Positions 45,839 to 55,594 of a DNA stretch of 64,000 nt are shown here, piece after piece. The position numbers and the translations under genes are program-made. Numbering within the stretch: position 1 is the stretch's first letter; the number at the start of each line of letters is the position of its first letter. Source of the DNA: an uncultured Crocinitomix sp. (GTDB taxonomy: Bacteria; Bacteroidota; Bacteroidia; Flavobacteriales_D; Crocinitomicaceae); NCBI GenBank assembly GCA_937136425.1, contig CAKZON010000070.1:186001-250000 (forward strand), written 5' to 3'. Under the pieces are notes generated by a model. The model had not been told where the DNA came from. It ran no database searches and saw nothing but the letters and a program-made list of their open reading frames with translations.

Positions 45839-48682
45839 TTAGAGTTTTGGTGTAACCTCAACTTCTTGATAAGCCTCAACCATATCTCCAACTTTAATGT
45901 CGTTGAATTTATCAATGTTCAATCCACATTCGTAATTGTTTTTAACTTCCTTAACGTCATCTTTGAAACGTTTTAATGAACCTAACAATCCATCAAACTT
46001 AACAACCCCATCACGGATCACTCTTACTTTAGAGTTTCTCATGATTTTACCTTCAGTTACATAACAACCTGCAATTGTTCCAACTTTAGAGATTCTAAAC
46101 GTTTCTCTAATTTCAGCAACACCCACAATTTCTTCTTTGAATTCTGGAGCAAGCATTCCTTTCATTGCTTCCTCAATTTCTTCAATTGCTTTGTAGATTA
46201 CAGAATATAATCGAATATCAATTCCTTCTAATTCAGCAGCACGTCTTGCAATAGCAGATGGTCTTACCTGGAATCCGATAATGATACCATTCGACGCACT
46301 TGCTAATGTTACATCTGCCTCAGAAATTTGTCCAACACCTTTATGAATTACATTCACTTGGATTTTCTCAGTTGATAATTTCAACAATGAATCAGATACT
46401 GCCTCAACAGATCCATCCACATCTCCTTTTACAATCAAGTTTAGCTCTTGGAAATCTCCAACTGCAAGTCGACGACCAAGCTCATCCAATGTAACTTTTT
46501 TCTGTGTTCTTTGTGCTTGCTCTCTATGTAACTGCTCACGTTTCGAAGCGATTTGTTTCACTTCTCTTTCGTCAGCCAAGATATTAAATTGATCTCCTGC
46601 ACTTGGTGCTCCGTTAAATCCTAAGATAGAAACTGGAGTAGAAGGCCCGGCTTCTTTCACCAATTGACCCTTATCATTATGCATTGCTTTTACTTTACCG
46701 TAATTTTTACCTGCAATAATTGGATCACCAACCTTTAACGTTCCTGAGTTTACTAAAACAGTAGTTACATAACCTTTACCTTTATCAAGTAAAGATTCTA
46801 CAACTGTACCATTAGCACGCTTATTTGGATTAGCTTTTAATTCTAACAATTCAGCTTCTAGCAATACTTTTTCCAAAAGTTCGTCAATGTTTTGACCTTT
46901 TTTAGCTGAAATTTCTTGAGACTGGTATTTACCACCCCATTCTTCAACTAAAATATTCATTTGAGAAAGTTGCTCTCTAATTTTATCTGGGTTTGCACCC
47001 GGAGTATCAATTTTATTAATTGCAAATACAATTGGCACTTCAGCAGCTTTAGCGTGAGAAATTGCCTCTTTCGTTTGCGGCATCACATCATCATCAGCAG
47101 CAATAATAATAATTGCAATATCTGTAACTTGAGCACCACGTGCACGCATTGCCGTAAAGGCTTCGTGACCCGGAGTATCTAGGAATGTAACTTGCTTTCC
47201 GTCTTTCGTATTAACTGAATACGCACCAATGTGCTGAGTAATTCCACCTGCTTCACCTTGGATAACATTTGCTTTACGGATATAATCCAATAAAGATGTT
47301 TTACCATGATCAACATGCCCCATTACTGTAACGATTGGAGGTCTTTCAATTAAATCTTCTGGAGCATCCTCTTCTACTAAGATTGACTCTTGTACTTCAG
47401 CTGAAATAAATTCAGTTTCAAAAGCAAATTCAGAAGCAACAACCTCAATTGTTTCACGATCTAGTCGTTGGTTAATTGAAGCGAAAATTCCGAGATTCAT
47501 ACAAGAACCGATAACTTCAGTTGGGCTCACATTCATCATGGTAGCCAATTGAGAAACGGTTACGAATTCCGTAATTTTCAAGATGCTCTTTTCGAGTTCT
47601 TCTTGTTGTAGTTCTTCTGCTCTTTTTTCAGCAACACTATCTCTTTTTTGACGACGGTGAGCTGCACCTTTCTTCTTACCTCCACCTTGCAATCTTGCAA
47701 GTGTTTCTTTAATTTCTTTTTGGATTTCTTTGTCAGTAACAACAGGTTTCTCCTTTTTATTGAATTTACCTCTTCCTTTGTTACCGCCACCTTTATTACC
47801 GTGGCCACCTTGTTGTGGTCTATTGGCTTGTTTTTCAACATTAACCTTTTTGATTCGTTTTCTTTTCTTACGAGAATTTGAATCAGATTTTTCCTTTTCA
47901 ACCGGTAAAACAATTTTACCAACTACAACAGGGCCAGTCAACTTTGCAGAAGTGGCTTTAATGGTTGTAATCTCTTCTGGCTTTTTTGTTTCTTTGGCAG
48001 CTTCCTTCTTTTTAACTTCAGTACTTGCGGCTGGTTTAGTTTCCTTAGCAGGTTCTTTGGCAGGTTCTTTTTTGGCTACTTTTTCTACGGCAGGTTCTTC
48101 TTTTTTCTTTTTAGTAGGACGTGTTTTTTGATTAATGGCATCTAAATCAATTTTACCAACAACGGCTACTTTCTTAATTTTTTCCTCAGTTTCAACCTTC
48201 GGCTTTGTCTCTTCAACTGGCTCTGGTTTTTTAGGAGTTTCAACAACGACAACTGGCGGTTCTTCTTTTGCTGGTTCTTCCTCTACTACAGGAGCTACAA
48301 CCTCTTCCTCAACCACCTCTTCAATAGGTTCTTCGGCTTTCACCTCTTCAACCACAGGTTTAGTTACAGGTTTAGCCACAGGAGTTTCCTCATGAATAAC
48401 CACTTCCTCTTCTTCATTTGTTCCGCTCGCTTCTTTTTTAACGTCTTTCAACGAAATAGATTCGCGCTTTTCTCTTCCAATATCTACTGTTTCGGAATTT
48501 TGCTTTGCCTCTCGGTCCTCCGCAAATTCCTCATCCAATACACTCAAGATATCTGCCTCAATCTTGGTGTTTGGCTTGGAATCAATCTCGATTCCTTTGG
48601 TGCCCAAAAACTCAACAATAGTAGAAATACTAATATTGAACTCTTTTGCAACCTTGTTTAACCTTTTTGCCTTACCTGCCAT
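45839..48682 (-). CDS. infB: Translation initiation factor IF-2
   Basis: A 947-residue GTPase that places initiator tRNA on the 30S subunit. The N-terminal IF2 helix domain ([21 protein letters not shown]) is followed by a long acidic and then Lys-rich spacer (about 70-360) with repeated Glu-Val-Pro-Lys runs, and a second IF2-N domain near 370-425. The G domain begins about residue 447 with GHVDHGKTS, and continues with DTPGHEAF and NKID; domains II-IV close the protein with the tRNA-binding C-terminal barrel. Third gene of rimP-nusA-infB, a conserved bacterial order. Confidence 0.97.
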   Translation of the reverse strand: MAGKAKRLNKVAKEFNISISTIVEFLGTKGIEIDSKPNTKIEADILSVLDEEFAEDREAKQNSETVDIGREKRESISLKDVKKEASGTNEEEEVVIHEETPVAKPVTKPVVEEVKAEEPIEEVVEEEVVAPVVEEEPAKEEPPVVVVETPKKPEPVEETKPKVETEEKIKKVAVVGKIDLDAINQKTRPTKKKKEEPAVEKVAKKEPAKEPAKETKPAASTEVKKKEAAKETKKPEEITTIKATSAKLTGPVVVGKIVLPVEKEKSDSNSRKKRKRIKKVNVEKQANRPQQGGHGNKGGGNKGRGKFNKKEKPVVTDKEIQKEIKETLARLQGGGKKKGAAHRRQKRDSVAEKRAEELQQEELEKSILKITEFVTVSQLATMMNVSPTEVIGSCMNLGIFASINQRLDRETIEVVASEFAFETEFISAEVQESILVEEDAPEDLIERPPIVTVMGHVDHGKTSLLDYIRKANVIQGEAGGITQHIGAYSVNTKDGKQVTFLDTPGHEAFTAMRARGAQVTDIAIIIIAADDDVMPQTKEAISHAKAAEVPIVFAINKIDTPGANPDKIREQLSQMNILVEEWGGKYQSQEISAKKGQNIDELLEKVLLEAELLELKANPNKRANGTVVESLLDKGKGYVTTVLVNSGTLKVGDPIIAGKNYGKVKAMHNDKGQLVKEAGPSTPVSILGFNGAPSAGDQFNILADEREVKQIASKREQLHREQAQRTQKKVTLDELGRRLAVGDFQELNLIVKGDVDGSVEAVSDSLLKLSTEKIQVNVIHKGVGQISEADVTLASASNGIIIGFQVRPSAIARRAAELEGIDIRLYSVIYKAIEEIEEAMKGMLAPEFKEEIVGVAEIRETFRISKVGTIAGCYVTEGKIMRNSKVRVIRDGVVKFDGLLGSLKRFKDDVKEVKNNYECGLNIDKFNDIKVGDMVEAYQEVEVTPKL

Positions 48683-48759
48683 TCTTTGTAATCTTTACCG
48701 CCTGATTAGTTGGGATATTCTACGATCAATCCCTCTATTTGTTACTATAATTCTGTACT

Positions 48760-49995
48760 TTATTCAAATTCTGCTTTCAACACGTTTAAAACGTCTTCAA
48801 CAGTTTCCATTTCTAAGTCTGTTCTTCTAGTTAATTCTTCTGAGTTTAATTCAAGTACAGATTTTGCAGAATCTAATCCAATTGATTTTAATTCTTTAAT
48901 CACCCATCCTTCAATTTCATCAGAGAACTCATCTAAATCTACATCTTCAATATCCTCTGCTCCTTCACGATAAACATCAATTTCATAACCGCTTAATTTA
49001 CCAGCTAATTTAATATTGTGTCCACCTTTACCAATTGCCAATGACACTTGGTCAGTTTTCAAATAAACGTCTGCTCTACCTGTTTCATCATCCAATTCAA
49101 TAGATGTGATTTTAGCAGGAGATAATGCTCTTTGAATAAATAATTTATCATTTGATGTATAGTTAATTACATCAATATTTTCGTTTTTCAACTCACGAAC
49201 AATTCCGTGAATTCTAGCACCTTTCATACCTACACATGCCCCTACTGGATCAATACGATCATCATAAGACTCAACTGCTACTTTTGCTCTTTCACCTGGT
49301 TCTCTTACAATTTTCTTAATTGTAATTAATCCATCAAACACCTCAGGAACTTCTAGCTCAAATAAACGCTCTAAGAACTCAGTTGCAGTTCTTGAAAGGA
49401 TAATTATTGGGCTATTGTTTCTTAAATCTACCCTTGCAACAACTGCTCTTACTGACTCACCTTTCTTAAAGTAATCAGATGGGATTTGTTCTTGTTTTGG
49501 TAAAATCAACTCATTTCCTTCATCATCTAATACCAAAATTTCTCTTTTCCAAACTTGGTAAACTTCTCCTGTAATAATCTCTCCAATACGTTCTTTGTAT
49601 TTTTTGTAGATATGATCTTTTTCTAATTCCAAAATACGCGAAATCAAGTTCTGGCGTAATGAAAGTACATTTCGTCTTCCAAAGTCATCCAGCTTTACTT
49701 CTTCTGCAACCTCTTCTCCAACTTCAAAATCTGGTTCAATTAAAACAGCTTTAGACAATGCAATCTCAATATTTTCATCCTCTACCTCACCATCAGGAAC
49801 GATTTCTCTGTTAATCCAAATCTCAACATCTCCTTTATCGGGATTGATAATCACATCAATATGGTCGTCTGTACCATATTTTTTCTTGAGCATTGATCTA
49901 AAAACATCTTGTAAGATGTTCATCATTGTCTCTCTGTCAATGTTTTTAAACTCCTTAAATTCCGAAAAGGATTCAATTAATTCCAACGCATTCAT
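48760..49995 (-). CDS. nusA: Transcription termination/antitermination factor NusA
   Basis: A 411-residue protein: N-terminal RNA-polymerase-binding domain (about 1-130), S1 domain (GEIITGEVYQVWKREILVL), KH1 (VGACVGMKGARIHGIVRELKNENIDVI) and KH2 (LAIGKGGHNIKLAGKLSGYEI). It is short because the C-terminal acidic repeats of E. coli NusA are mostly missing, as is common in this phylum; a single residual helical segment remains after about 365. NusA controls pausing, hairpin-dependent termination and antitermination. In E. coli it regulates its own operon, which matters for the leader hairpin at 50564-50593. Confidence 0.96.
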   Translation of the reverse strand: MNALELIESFSEFKEFKNIDRETMMNILQDVFRSMLKKKYGTDDHIDVIINPDKGDVEIWINREIVPDGEVEDENIEIALSKAVLIEPDFEVGEEVAEEVKLDDFGRRNVLSLRQNLISRILELEKDHIYKKYKERIGEIITGEVYQVWKREILVLDDEGNELILPKQEQIPSDYFKKGESVRAVVARVDLRNNSPIIILSRTATEFLERLFELEVPEVFDGLITIKKIVREPGERAKVAVESYDDRIDPVGACVGMKGARIHGIVRELKNENIDVINYTSNDKLFIQRALSPAKITSIELDDETGRADVYLKTDQVSLAIGKGGHNIKLAGKLSGYEIDVYREGAEDIEDVDLDEFSDEIEGWVIKELKSIGLDSAKSVLELNSEELTRRTDLEMETVEDVLNVLKAEFE

Positions 49996-50075
49996 CTCTT
50001 TGTTTTTATTGTTTTGTGGTTAGATTTTCACAAGGGGCTTTAAAGTAACATGCCCTTATTTATCTCCCATTTTAT

Positions 50076-50552
50076 TTAAAAAGAAATTATCAATTTAGTT
50101 TCTTTTATTTCGCTATAGTTCAATTTTGTTTCTTCTGTTACCCACACTTTTTTCTTTTTCCCTTCTAATCTTCGTTTCTCTTTCACTTCGATTACTACTC
50201 CATCCTCGTCAGCGTGTTTCAACAGTCCTTCTAATTTTTTTCCATGTTCAAAAGTCTGTACTTTCACTTCTTTTCCAATATTTTTTAAATATTGTTTCAG
50301 TACTCTAAACGGTTGATCTATTCCTGCAGAAGAAACCTCTAAAGAAAAATCTTCCTCTTCACGATCTAGATTATGCTCGATATTTCTACTTACCGACATA
50401 CAATCCTCAATCGCAATGTTTCCCTCTTCTTTATCTAGCTCTAAAAAAATTTGGTTGCCATTGTTAATTTTTAACTCTACAATGTAAACACCATTATTTA
50501 GCTCTTCAATTCGCTCTTCAGCTAACTCTATTACCGTCTCTTTTTTAATCAT
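50076..50552 (-). CDS. rimP: Ribosome maturation factor RimP
   Basis: A 158-residue RimP of normal length, required for late 30S assembly. The N-terminal alpha-beta domain carries the family signature (VSRNIEHNLDREEEDFSLEVSSAGIDQPF) and the C-terminal SH3-like domain follows (LKNIGKEVKVQTFEHGKKLEGLLK). First gene of rimP-nusA-infB. The start codon at 50552 lies only 11 nt downstream of a strong hairpin, and no Shine-Dalgarno sequence is visible between them. Confidence 0.95.
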   Translation of the reverse strand: MIKKETVIELAEERIEELNNGVYIVELKINNGNQIFLELDKEEGNIAIEDCMSVSRNIEHNLDREEEDFSLEVSSAGIDQPFRVLKQYLKNIGKEVKVQTFEHGKKLEGLLKHADEDGVVIEVKEKRRLEGKKKKVWVTEETKLNYSEIKETKLIISF

Positions 50553-50563
50553 TTTCGAAGTAC

Positions 50564-50593
50564 AAAAAGAGGGGACTGTTGTCCCCTCTTTTT
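50564..50593 (-). terminator. Terminator-like hairpin in the rimP leader
   Basis: AAAAAGAGGGGAC and GTCCCCTCTTTTT form a perfect 13-bp stem with a 4-nt loop; on the minus strand the 3' arm ends in five T, the layout of an intrinsic terminator. It is between the predicted promoter at 50617-50647 and the rimP start at 50552, so transcripts of the operon must read through it. It could also end the cyclase transcript that stops at 50694. Confidence 0.75.
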
Positions 50594-50616
50594 CTGTTTT
50601 CTTGTCTTTTACGGTG

Positions 50617-50647
50617 CAAATATATATAGTTTATGCCAATAATCCAA
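50617..50647 (-). promoter_or_regulatory. Promoter of rimP-nusA-infB
   Basis: On the minus strand TTG (plus 50645-50647), a 20-nt spacer and TATATTTG (plus 50617-50624), an exact match to the Bacteroidota consensus with the spacing also seen at 29229 and 62718. The start of transcription would be near 50610. Confidence 0.6.
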
Positions 50648-50693
50648 CGTTTTGCACAACATTTTGCAGGATAGAAATAGCGAACTGCTATTT

Positions 50694-51458
50694 TTAGCTT
50701 TTATGTATTCTATGCGCCATGATTTTACTTGGAGATGCATCACTTTCAATACTCATGATTTGAATCTGGATTAAATAGGTTCCATCTTCCAAACTATTTG
50801 GCACAAAAATTAATTCAGAAATTGTTTTATGTATTTGGGGATCTGCTGGATAGTTCCAAAATGTTTTATGCCCAATTAGCTCCCCATTATCCAATTCCCG
50901 ATCAACAGAAGGCATATCTACCATTAAATGATCGACACCCAATTCGTTTATATATTCCATTGCAGCTTTAGTTATATAAGCTGGGTTAGAATTTGAATAT
51001 TGCTTTTGTTTTTTAACGTCCGTATTTTCAAGTGTTCTAATAATCAAAGCTTTTTCATTTGACCAGTTTTCAGTAGCTTTCTTTAATTGATCTTTATCAA
51101 TTATCAAATCATCCTCTTTAAAAGATTCATTCCAAAAACTAGTTGGTTTTACTGTAATTATTTTGGCATAAAAATGAAACTCTTTTAGACATTGATTAAT
51201 CGTATATGGTTCTGCTGAAATATGTCCGACACACTCGGTATGTGTTCCGTTTCCATGCGGATTTAGGTGAATATTTTTAAAGTTAACATTTCCTCCTTGA
51301 TTTACATCACCTATAAATTGGTCACTAATTACAGGTTCAATCGAAACTGGATCGCAATACCATGCATTAACATTATTTGCACCTGCTTTAATTGGAATTG
51401 AAAGGTCTACCCCTTCATGTGTTAAAATGTATTGGTTTTCATCAATGTTAAGGCGCAT
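50694..51458 (-). CDS. Cyclase / kynurenine formamidase-like metal-dependent hydrolase
   Basis: A 254-residue cytosolic protein of the cyclase family (PF04199-type). The metal-binding motif is at N66-P-H68-G-N-G-T-H73-T-E75, a variant of the usual H-x-G-T-H-x-D with Glu in place of Asp. Other family features are DLSIPIK near residue 18 and a C-terminal IQIMSIESDASPSKIMAHRI strand. Members open N-formylkynurenine, isatin or related ring amides; there is no tryptophan-degradation gene beside it, so the substrate stays open. The frame extends to 51509, but the ATG at 51458 begins the conserved region. Confidence 0.75.
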   Translation of the reverse strand: MRLNIDENQYILTHEGVDLSIPIKAGANNVNAWYCDPVSIEPVISDQFIGDVNQGGNVNFKNIHLNPHGNGTHTECVGHISAEPYTINQCLKEFHFYAKIITVKPTSFWNESFKEDDLIIDKDQLKKATENWSNEKALIIRTLENTDVKKQKQYSNSNPAYITKAAMEYINELGVDHLMVDMPSVDRELDNGELIGHKTFWNYPADPQIHKTISELIFVPNSLEDGTYLIQIQIMSIESDASPSKIMAHRIHKS

Positions 51459-51553
51459 AAAAAAATACTTTATGAGTAAGTTCAAATATACATGAAAAAT
51501 AACATTCAATTATAGAGATGGAATGACATCATACACATGTTGCGAATATTGAA

Positions 51554-51561
51554 TATCTTTG
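51554..51561 (+). promoter_or_regulatory. -7 box TATCTTTG before the IPExxxVDY gene
   Basis: Exact TAnnTTTG, ending 17 nt before the ATG at 51578, so the leader would be about 10 nt. Confidence 0.5.
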
Positions 51562-51577
51562 CAAGCGAAAATGATTT

Positions 51578-51994
51578 ATGGCAAAACACAAACTCATATT
51601 AGAGGATGATTTCTCATTTGATTTAATTGGTATCTGCTCAAGCAATGCAGATTATCGATTAACATGGGGAATTAATAAAGGATTGTCAATCGCTTTGCAT
51701 AAGGATGAGGATTTGAACATTTACGTAAAAAAGGAAGGAGACCATTTGTATTCTTTCTATTCTTACTATGATGAATTAGAGCATATCGAATACTATTTAG
51801 TTAAGAATGTATCAAATAATTACCGGAGACTTATTCCAGAAAAAGATCAGATAGATTACTTTTTACTGATTAAAAATAACTTTACTCTTGAAATTAACGA
51901 TATCTTAACGTCCCTTAAACGAGTAGAAAGTATCTTGACGGCGTTTAAATTTGACCCAAACGATTTAAAATCAAAAGCAAATTTGGTTTTTTAG
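51578..51994 (+). CDS. IPExxxVDY family protein
   Basis: A 138-residue cytosolic protein of a Bacteroidota-specific family named for the motif seen here as I86-P-E-K-D-Q-I-D-Y94. The N-terminus (LILEDDFSFDLIGICSSNADYRLTWGIN) also fits the family. It has no known biochemical function. Its gene precedes pyruvate kinase, an arrangement I remember from other members of the phylum, which hints at a link to central metabolism. A 257-nt gap containing inverted repeats separates it from pyk. Confidence 0.82.
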   Translation: MAKHKLILEDDFSFDLIGICSSNADYRLTWGINKGLSIALHKDEDLNIYVKKEGDHLYSFYSYYDELEHIEYYLVKNVSNNYRRLIPEKDQIDYFLLIKNNFTLEINDILTSLKRVESILTAFKFDPNDLKSKANLVF

Positions 51995-52181
51995 TCGTTA
52001 ACGTGTAGTCACTAATCATTTAGCATTTATGTGGTAGGTTAAGTAGTAATATTTAAGTCCGCTTTAGTACGTGTTTGAATTTTTAGACGGTGTTTAGTGA
52101 CTGAGTTAAAAGAAAATAAAATGGATGAAATTAGGTGCCTTGCGAACAAAAGCGCCACTTATCCGTAATAAATAAAGTTAG

Positions 52182-52234
52182 TGTACAAGATTTGAAATTT
52201 GCCATTCAGTTGTACATTATAAATAAATGGCAAA
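52182..52234 (+). promoter_or_regulatory. Interleaved inverted repeats in the pyk leader
   Basis: TGTACAA (52182-52188) is complementary to TTGTACA (52210-52216), and TTTGCCATT (52198-52206) to AATGGCAAA (52226-52234). The order of arms is that of an H-type pseudoknot or of two exclusive hairpins, ending 17 nt before the pyk ATG. It could alternatively be a protein operator. Confidence 0.4.
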
Positions 52235-52251
52235 AGCATAAATAAGAATAA

Positions 52252-53670
52252 ATGAAAAAGACGAAAATAGTTGCAACAATGGGCCCAGCCTCTGCTTCAT
52301 CAAAAGAAGTATTGCGCCAAATGATAATGGAGGGAGTAAATGTTTGTCGATTAAATTTTTCGCACGGTACCCATACTGATCATTTGAACACAATTCAGAT
52401 GATTCGAGAAATAAACAAAGAAGAGGGATTCCATATTTCGATTTTGGCCGATTTACAAGGCCCTAAGATCAGAATAGGCGAAGTGGAAAATAACAGTGTT
52501 GAGTTGGTTGATGGTGAAACACTCATTATTACAACAAATGAATGCATTGGAACAAATAAAAAAGTATTCCTTACTTACCAAGAGTTTCCAAAAGATGTAT
52601 CAATTGGAGATTTGGTGTTAATGGATGATGGAAAATTGCAATTGCAAGTTACAGCAACCAACAGTAAGGATGAAGTTGAAACGAAGATTATACATGGTGG
52701 AAATTTAAGCTCTAAAAAAGGAGTTAACCTACCTAACACTTCTATTTCATTACCTTGTTTAACAGAAAAAGATCATGAGGATTTAGAATTTGCACTTAAG
52801 CAAAAAGTAGATTGGATTGGTTTATCATTTGTTCGATCAGCACGAGATATTATTGAACTTAAGCATATCATACAAAATAATAAGTGTCATGCCAAGGTAA
52901 TTGCCAAGATTGAAAAACCAGAGGCAATTGAGGACATTGAAGATATTATTATAGCAACAGATGCATTGATGGTAGCCCGTGGAGACTTAGGAGTGGAAGT
53001 TCCAATGGAGACTGTGCCGAGTTTGCAAAAAATGATGATTAAGAAGTGTCGTAAATATGCCAAACCAACTATTGTTGCCACGCAAATGATGGAAAGTATG
53101 ATTGAAAATTATACGCCTACAAGAGCGGAAGTAAATGATGTTGCTAATGCGGTGTTAGATGGCGCAGATGCAGTTATGCTTTCGGGAGAAACTTCTGTGG
53201 GTAAATACCCTTTAGAGGTTATTAAGGCCATGAGCAAAATTGTGCGCGAGGTTGAAAAAGAAGATTCAATTTATCATAAAGAGGAATTACCAGAAAAAAA
53301 CCAAGACAGATTCATAACTGACTCAATTTGTTTTAATGCTACACGATTAGCGCAACGCGTTGAAGCTACAGGAATTATTACTATGACTTTTTCGGGTTAC
53401 ACGGCATATAAAATTTCGTCTCAGCGTCCTAAATCAGACACTTTTGTGTTTACAGAGAATAAACAAATTTTAACGCAACTGAATTTGTTATGGGGTGTTA
53501 AGGGCTATTTTTATGACAAAATGGTAAGCACTGATCATACGATTAGTGACAGTAAGTACATTTTAAAGAAAATGGGGCTTGTTAATGAAGGTGACATTGT
53601 GATCAATATTGCCTCTGTTCCGATTGAAGAAAAAGGAAAATCGAACATGGTAAAACTGAGCTACGTATAA
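52252..53670 (+). CDS. pyk: Pyruvate kinase
   Basis: A 472-residue glycolytic enzyme converting phosphoenolpyruvate and ADP to pyruvate and ATP. The N-terminal MKKTKIVATMGPAS, substrate-binding NFSHGTH, the active-site segment IAKIEKPEAIEDIEDII and MVARGDLGVEVPMETVPSLQK are all intact, as is ATQMMESMIENYTPTRAEVNDVANAVLDGADAVMLSGET. Length is normal; the C-terminal regulatory domain is at about 345-472. It follows the IPExxxVDY gene on the same strand and is convergent with yihY. Confidence 0.96.
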   Translation: MKKTKIVATMGPASASSKEVLRQMIMEGVNVCRLNFSHGTHTDHLNTIQMIREINKEEGFHISILADLQGPKIRIGEVENNSVELVDGETLIITTNECIGTNKKVFLTYQEFPKDVSIGDLVLMDDGKLQLQVTATNSKDEVETKIIHGGNLSSKKGVNLPNTSISLPCLTEKDHEDLEFALKQKVDWIGLSFVRSARDIIELKHIIQNNKCHAKVIAKIEKPEAIEDIEDIIIATDALMVARGDLGVEVPMETVPSLQKMMIKKCRKYAKPTIVATQMMESMIENYTPTRAEVNDVANAVLDGADAVMLSGETSVGKYPLEVIKAMSKIVREVEKEDSIYHKEELPEKNQDRFITDSICFNATRLAQRVEATGIITMTFSGYTAYKISSQRPKSDTFVFTENKQILTQLNLLWGVKGYFYDKMVSTDHTISDSKYILKKMGLVNEGDIVINIASVPIEEKGKSNMVKLSYV

Positions 53671-53699
53671 AACACGGGTTGGTAACAATCTGCTATTAA

Positions 53700-54566
53700 T
53701 TATTCTTTCAATTCTCGATTTTCTATTTCAACAGCATTTTCGCCAGGTTTAATTGGGTGTCCCATTTTTTCACTGATGACTTTTAAAAATGAAGCGCCTA
53801 AAAAAATGATTTGCGAAGTGTAATATACCCATATCATTAGCAAAGCAAGTAAACTTGCAGACCCAAAAGTTGTTGAAATATGGCTGCTAGAAATAAGGTA
53901 AGCAATTCCTATTTTTCCAAAAAGAAAAAACAATGAAGTGAAAGCGCCTGCCGCAAGTGAAGCTTTAAAATTTACTTTGGCATCACTCAAAAAAGTGAAC
54001 ATTATAGAAAAAATAAGGGCTAGCACAAAAAATGAAATAACGTGTTCATAAATATAAAAGAGGTCTGCACCACTTTTTAAAGTATCCGCGTTTTTAAGTA
54101 AGAAACTACTTGTGCTTGTACTTACTAGAATAATCAAAAAAAGAAATAATAGAATTAAGAAAGATACAAAGTGTTGTTTTAGATACTTTATAATACTACT
54201 TTTTGGTTTTGCTTTTATATTCCAAATACTATTAAAAGAACTGTGCACCTGACTAAACATACCGGCAGCACTAAGCGCCAAGGTTGCAAAACCAATAACT
54301 GCAGTTAAAGAGCTATTATAATTTGTGTGTTGATTTTGAATAAGGTTTTGAAGTTGTGTTGACCCATCATTTCCCAATATACCCTTCAACTGATCATATA
54401 TTTCACCAGACACGGCCTTCTCTCCAAAAAAGATTCCTAATAAAGAAGTGATTATAATAATCATTGGTAATAAAGAAAAAACAGCATAATAACCTAACGC
54501 CGCTCCTTTTTGAAATGTATTACTATCTAAGAAGTGATTAAAAACCTCTTTAAAGAATTGTATCAT
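53700..54566 (-). CDS. YihY / BrkB family inner-membrane protein
   Basis: A 288-residue membrane protein of the YihY/UPF0761 (formerly RNase BN) family, with about six transmembrane helices. The motifs FQKGAALGYYAVFSLLPMIIII near the start and a final helix pair with LLALLMIWVYYTSQIIFLGASF are diagnostic. These proteins have been linked loosely to envelope or osmotic functions; no enzyme activity is established. The start overlaps the upstream mscS gene by 17 bp, so both are translated from one transcript. Confidence 0.9.
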   Translation of the reverse strand: MIQFFKEVFNHFLDSNTFQKGAALGYYAVFSLLPMIIIITSLLGIFFGEKAVSGEIYDQLKGILGNDGSTQLQNLIQNQHTNYNSSLTAVIGFATLALSAAGMFSQVHSSFNSIWNIKAKPKSSIIKYLKQHFVSFLILLFLFLIILVSTSTSSFLLKNADTLKSGADLFYIYEHVISFFVLALIFSIMFTFLSDAKVNFKASLAAGAFTSLFFLFGKIGIAYLISSSHISTTFGSASLLALLMIWVYYTSQIIFLGASFLKVISEKMGHPIKPGENAVEIENRELKE

Positions 54567-55467
54567 TCGATTTGTTTATAGATGATCCCTCAATTTTAAT
54601 CGACTCATCAAAAAGATTCACTCCGCCTTTAACACCAAAGTCTAATGTTGTTACAGAATATGCAATAGAGATGTTCTCATCTTCGAAGCGTTTTTTAATT
54701 CGCATAATAGTTTCGCTCATTGCGCTTAAGTAGTCTTTTTGATTTTCAAAATTAATCCAAAATCGTACTTCAAAGTTATAAGTTGAACTTCCTATTCCTG
54801 TATAATAAAAGTCAATCTCTTCCCCTTCAAGCAGTGCATCAATTTTTTTTACTTCATCAATAGACACGGCTTTTACATGTTCAAGATCATCACCATAAGA
54901 CACTCCGCTTTTAAGGATTACTCGGCGACGTTGAAAGGTTGAAAAATTTGTAAATGTATTGTTATAGATAACTTGATTAGGTACAAAAACCTCTTGTCCG
55001 GAAATTGTTTTAATGGAAGTAGTTATCCATCCAATCTCTCTAATTGTTCCAAAATTATTATCGATTGACACCCAATCATCTTTTTTAAATGGGCGTTGAA
55101 CGTTTAATAAAAGCCCTGCAAAGGCATTAGACGCAATATCTTTAAAGGCAAACCCTGCAACAATTCCTACTATCCCTGCTCCCGCCAATAGTTTTGTTAA
55201 AACACTTTCAAGTCCTAAAATTTCCAATGCTAAAAACACACCTGACAACAGGAAGAAAACATAAAAAATGACTGAAATGACTTTAGCGGTTTCTTTATGG
55301 TTTTTGAAAACGCGTGTATAAAATCGAAGACTTATTTTTTTAAATAATTTGGCTACAAAATAGAAAGCGATCAGCACCAAGAGTGCGACAAGCACTTTTG
55401 GTAGATAACCTGTAACGGAACCTTCCCATTTTTGCAATAAGTCCTCTATTGAATTTATATCGTCCAT
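54550..55467 (-). CDS. Small-conductance mechanosensitive channel (MscS family)
   Basis: A 305-residue channel with three N-terminal helices (about 22-40, 67-87, 92-125). The pore helix is the Gly/Ala-rich stretch GAGIVGIVAGFAFKDIASNAFAGLLL, followed by the beta domain (FKKDDWVSIDNNFGTIREIGW) and the alpha-beta vestibule ending near 280. Such channels open on membrane tension and let solutes out during hypo-osmotic shock. Pairing with a YihY gene by a 17-bp overlap suggests a common envelope-stress role, which is inferred. Confidence 0.93.
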   Translation of the reverse strand: MDDINSIEDLLQKWEGSVTGYLPKVLVALLVLIAFYFVAKLFKKISLRFYTRVFKNHKETAKVISVIFYVFFLLSGVFLALEILGLESVLTKLLAGAGIVGIVAGFAFKDIASNAFAGLLLNVQRPFKKDDWVSIDNNFGTIREIGWITTSIKTISGQEVFVPNQVIYNNTFTNFSTFQRRRVILKSGVSYGDDLEHVKAVSIDEVKKIDALLEGEEIDFYYTGIGSSTYNFEVRFWINFENQKDYLSAMSETIMRIKKRFEDENISIAYSVTTLDFGVKGGVNLFDESIKIEGSSINKSNDTIL

Positions 55468-55594
55468 TTAATTATTTTTGGGATGCGTCAATCTTTTTAC
55501 AAAAGAATCAGAATTTTTAAGTGCCATTTCGCTTAGGTAAAAGACATTGTTTGTGCAATCAGTGACTAGTAACAAAATTAACTTGTCTTCATGT

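Noticed and set aside
45647..45976. 109-residue plus-strand frame
   Set aside because: Crosses the infB terminator and the end of infB; AT-rich composition and no promoter or homology.
47730..48395. Antisense open frames of 133 and 86 residues opposite the IF-2 spacer
   Set aside because: They mirror the low-complexity Glu/Lys/Pro codons of infB and give Ser/Thr/Gly-rich chains without domain character.
52007..52102. AGTCACTAA and TTAGTGACT, 9-nt complementary pair after the IPExxxVDY gene
   Set aside because: Arms are 78 nt apart and no other structure supports them; noted but weak compared with the pair nearer to pyk.
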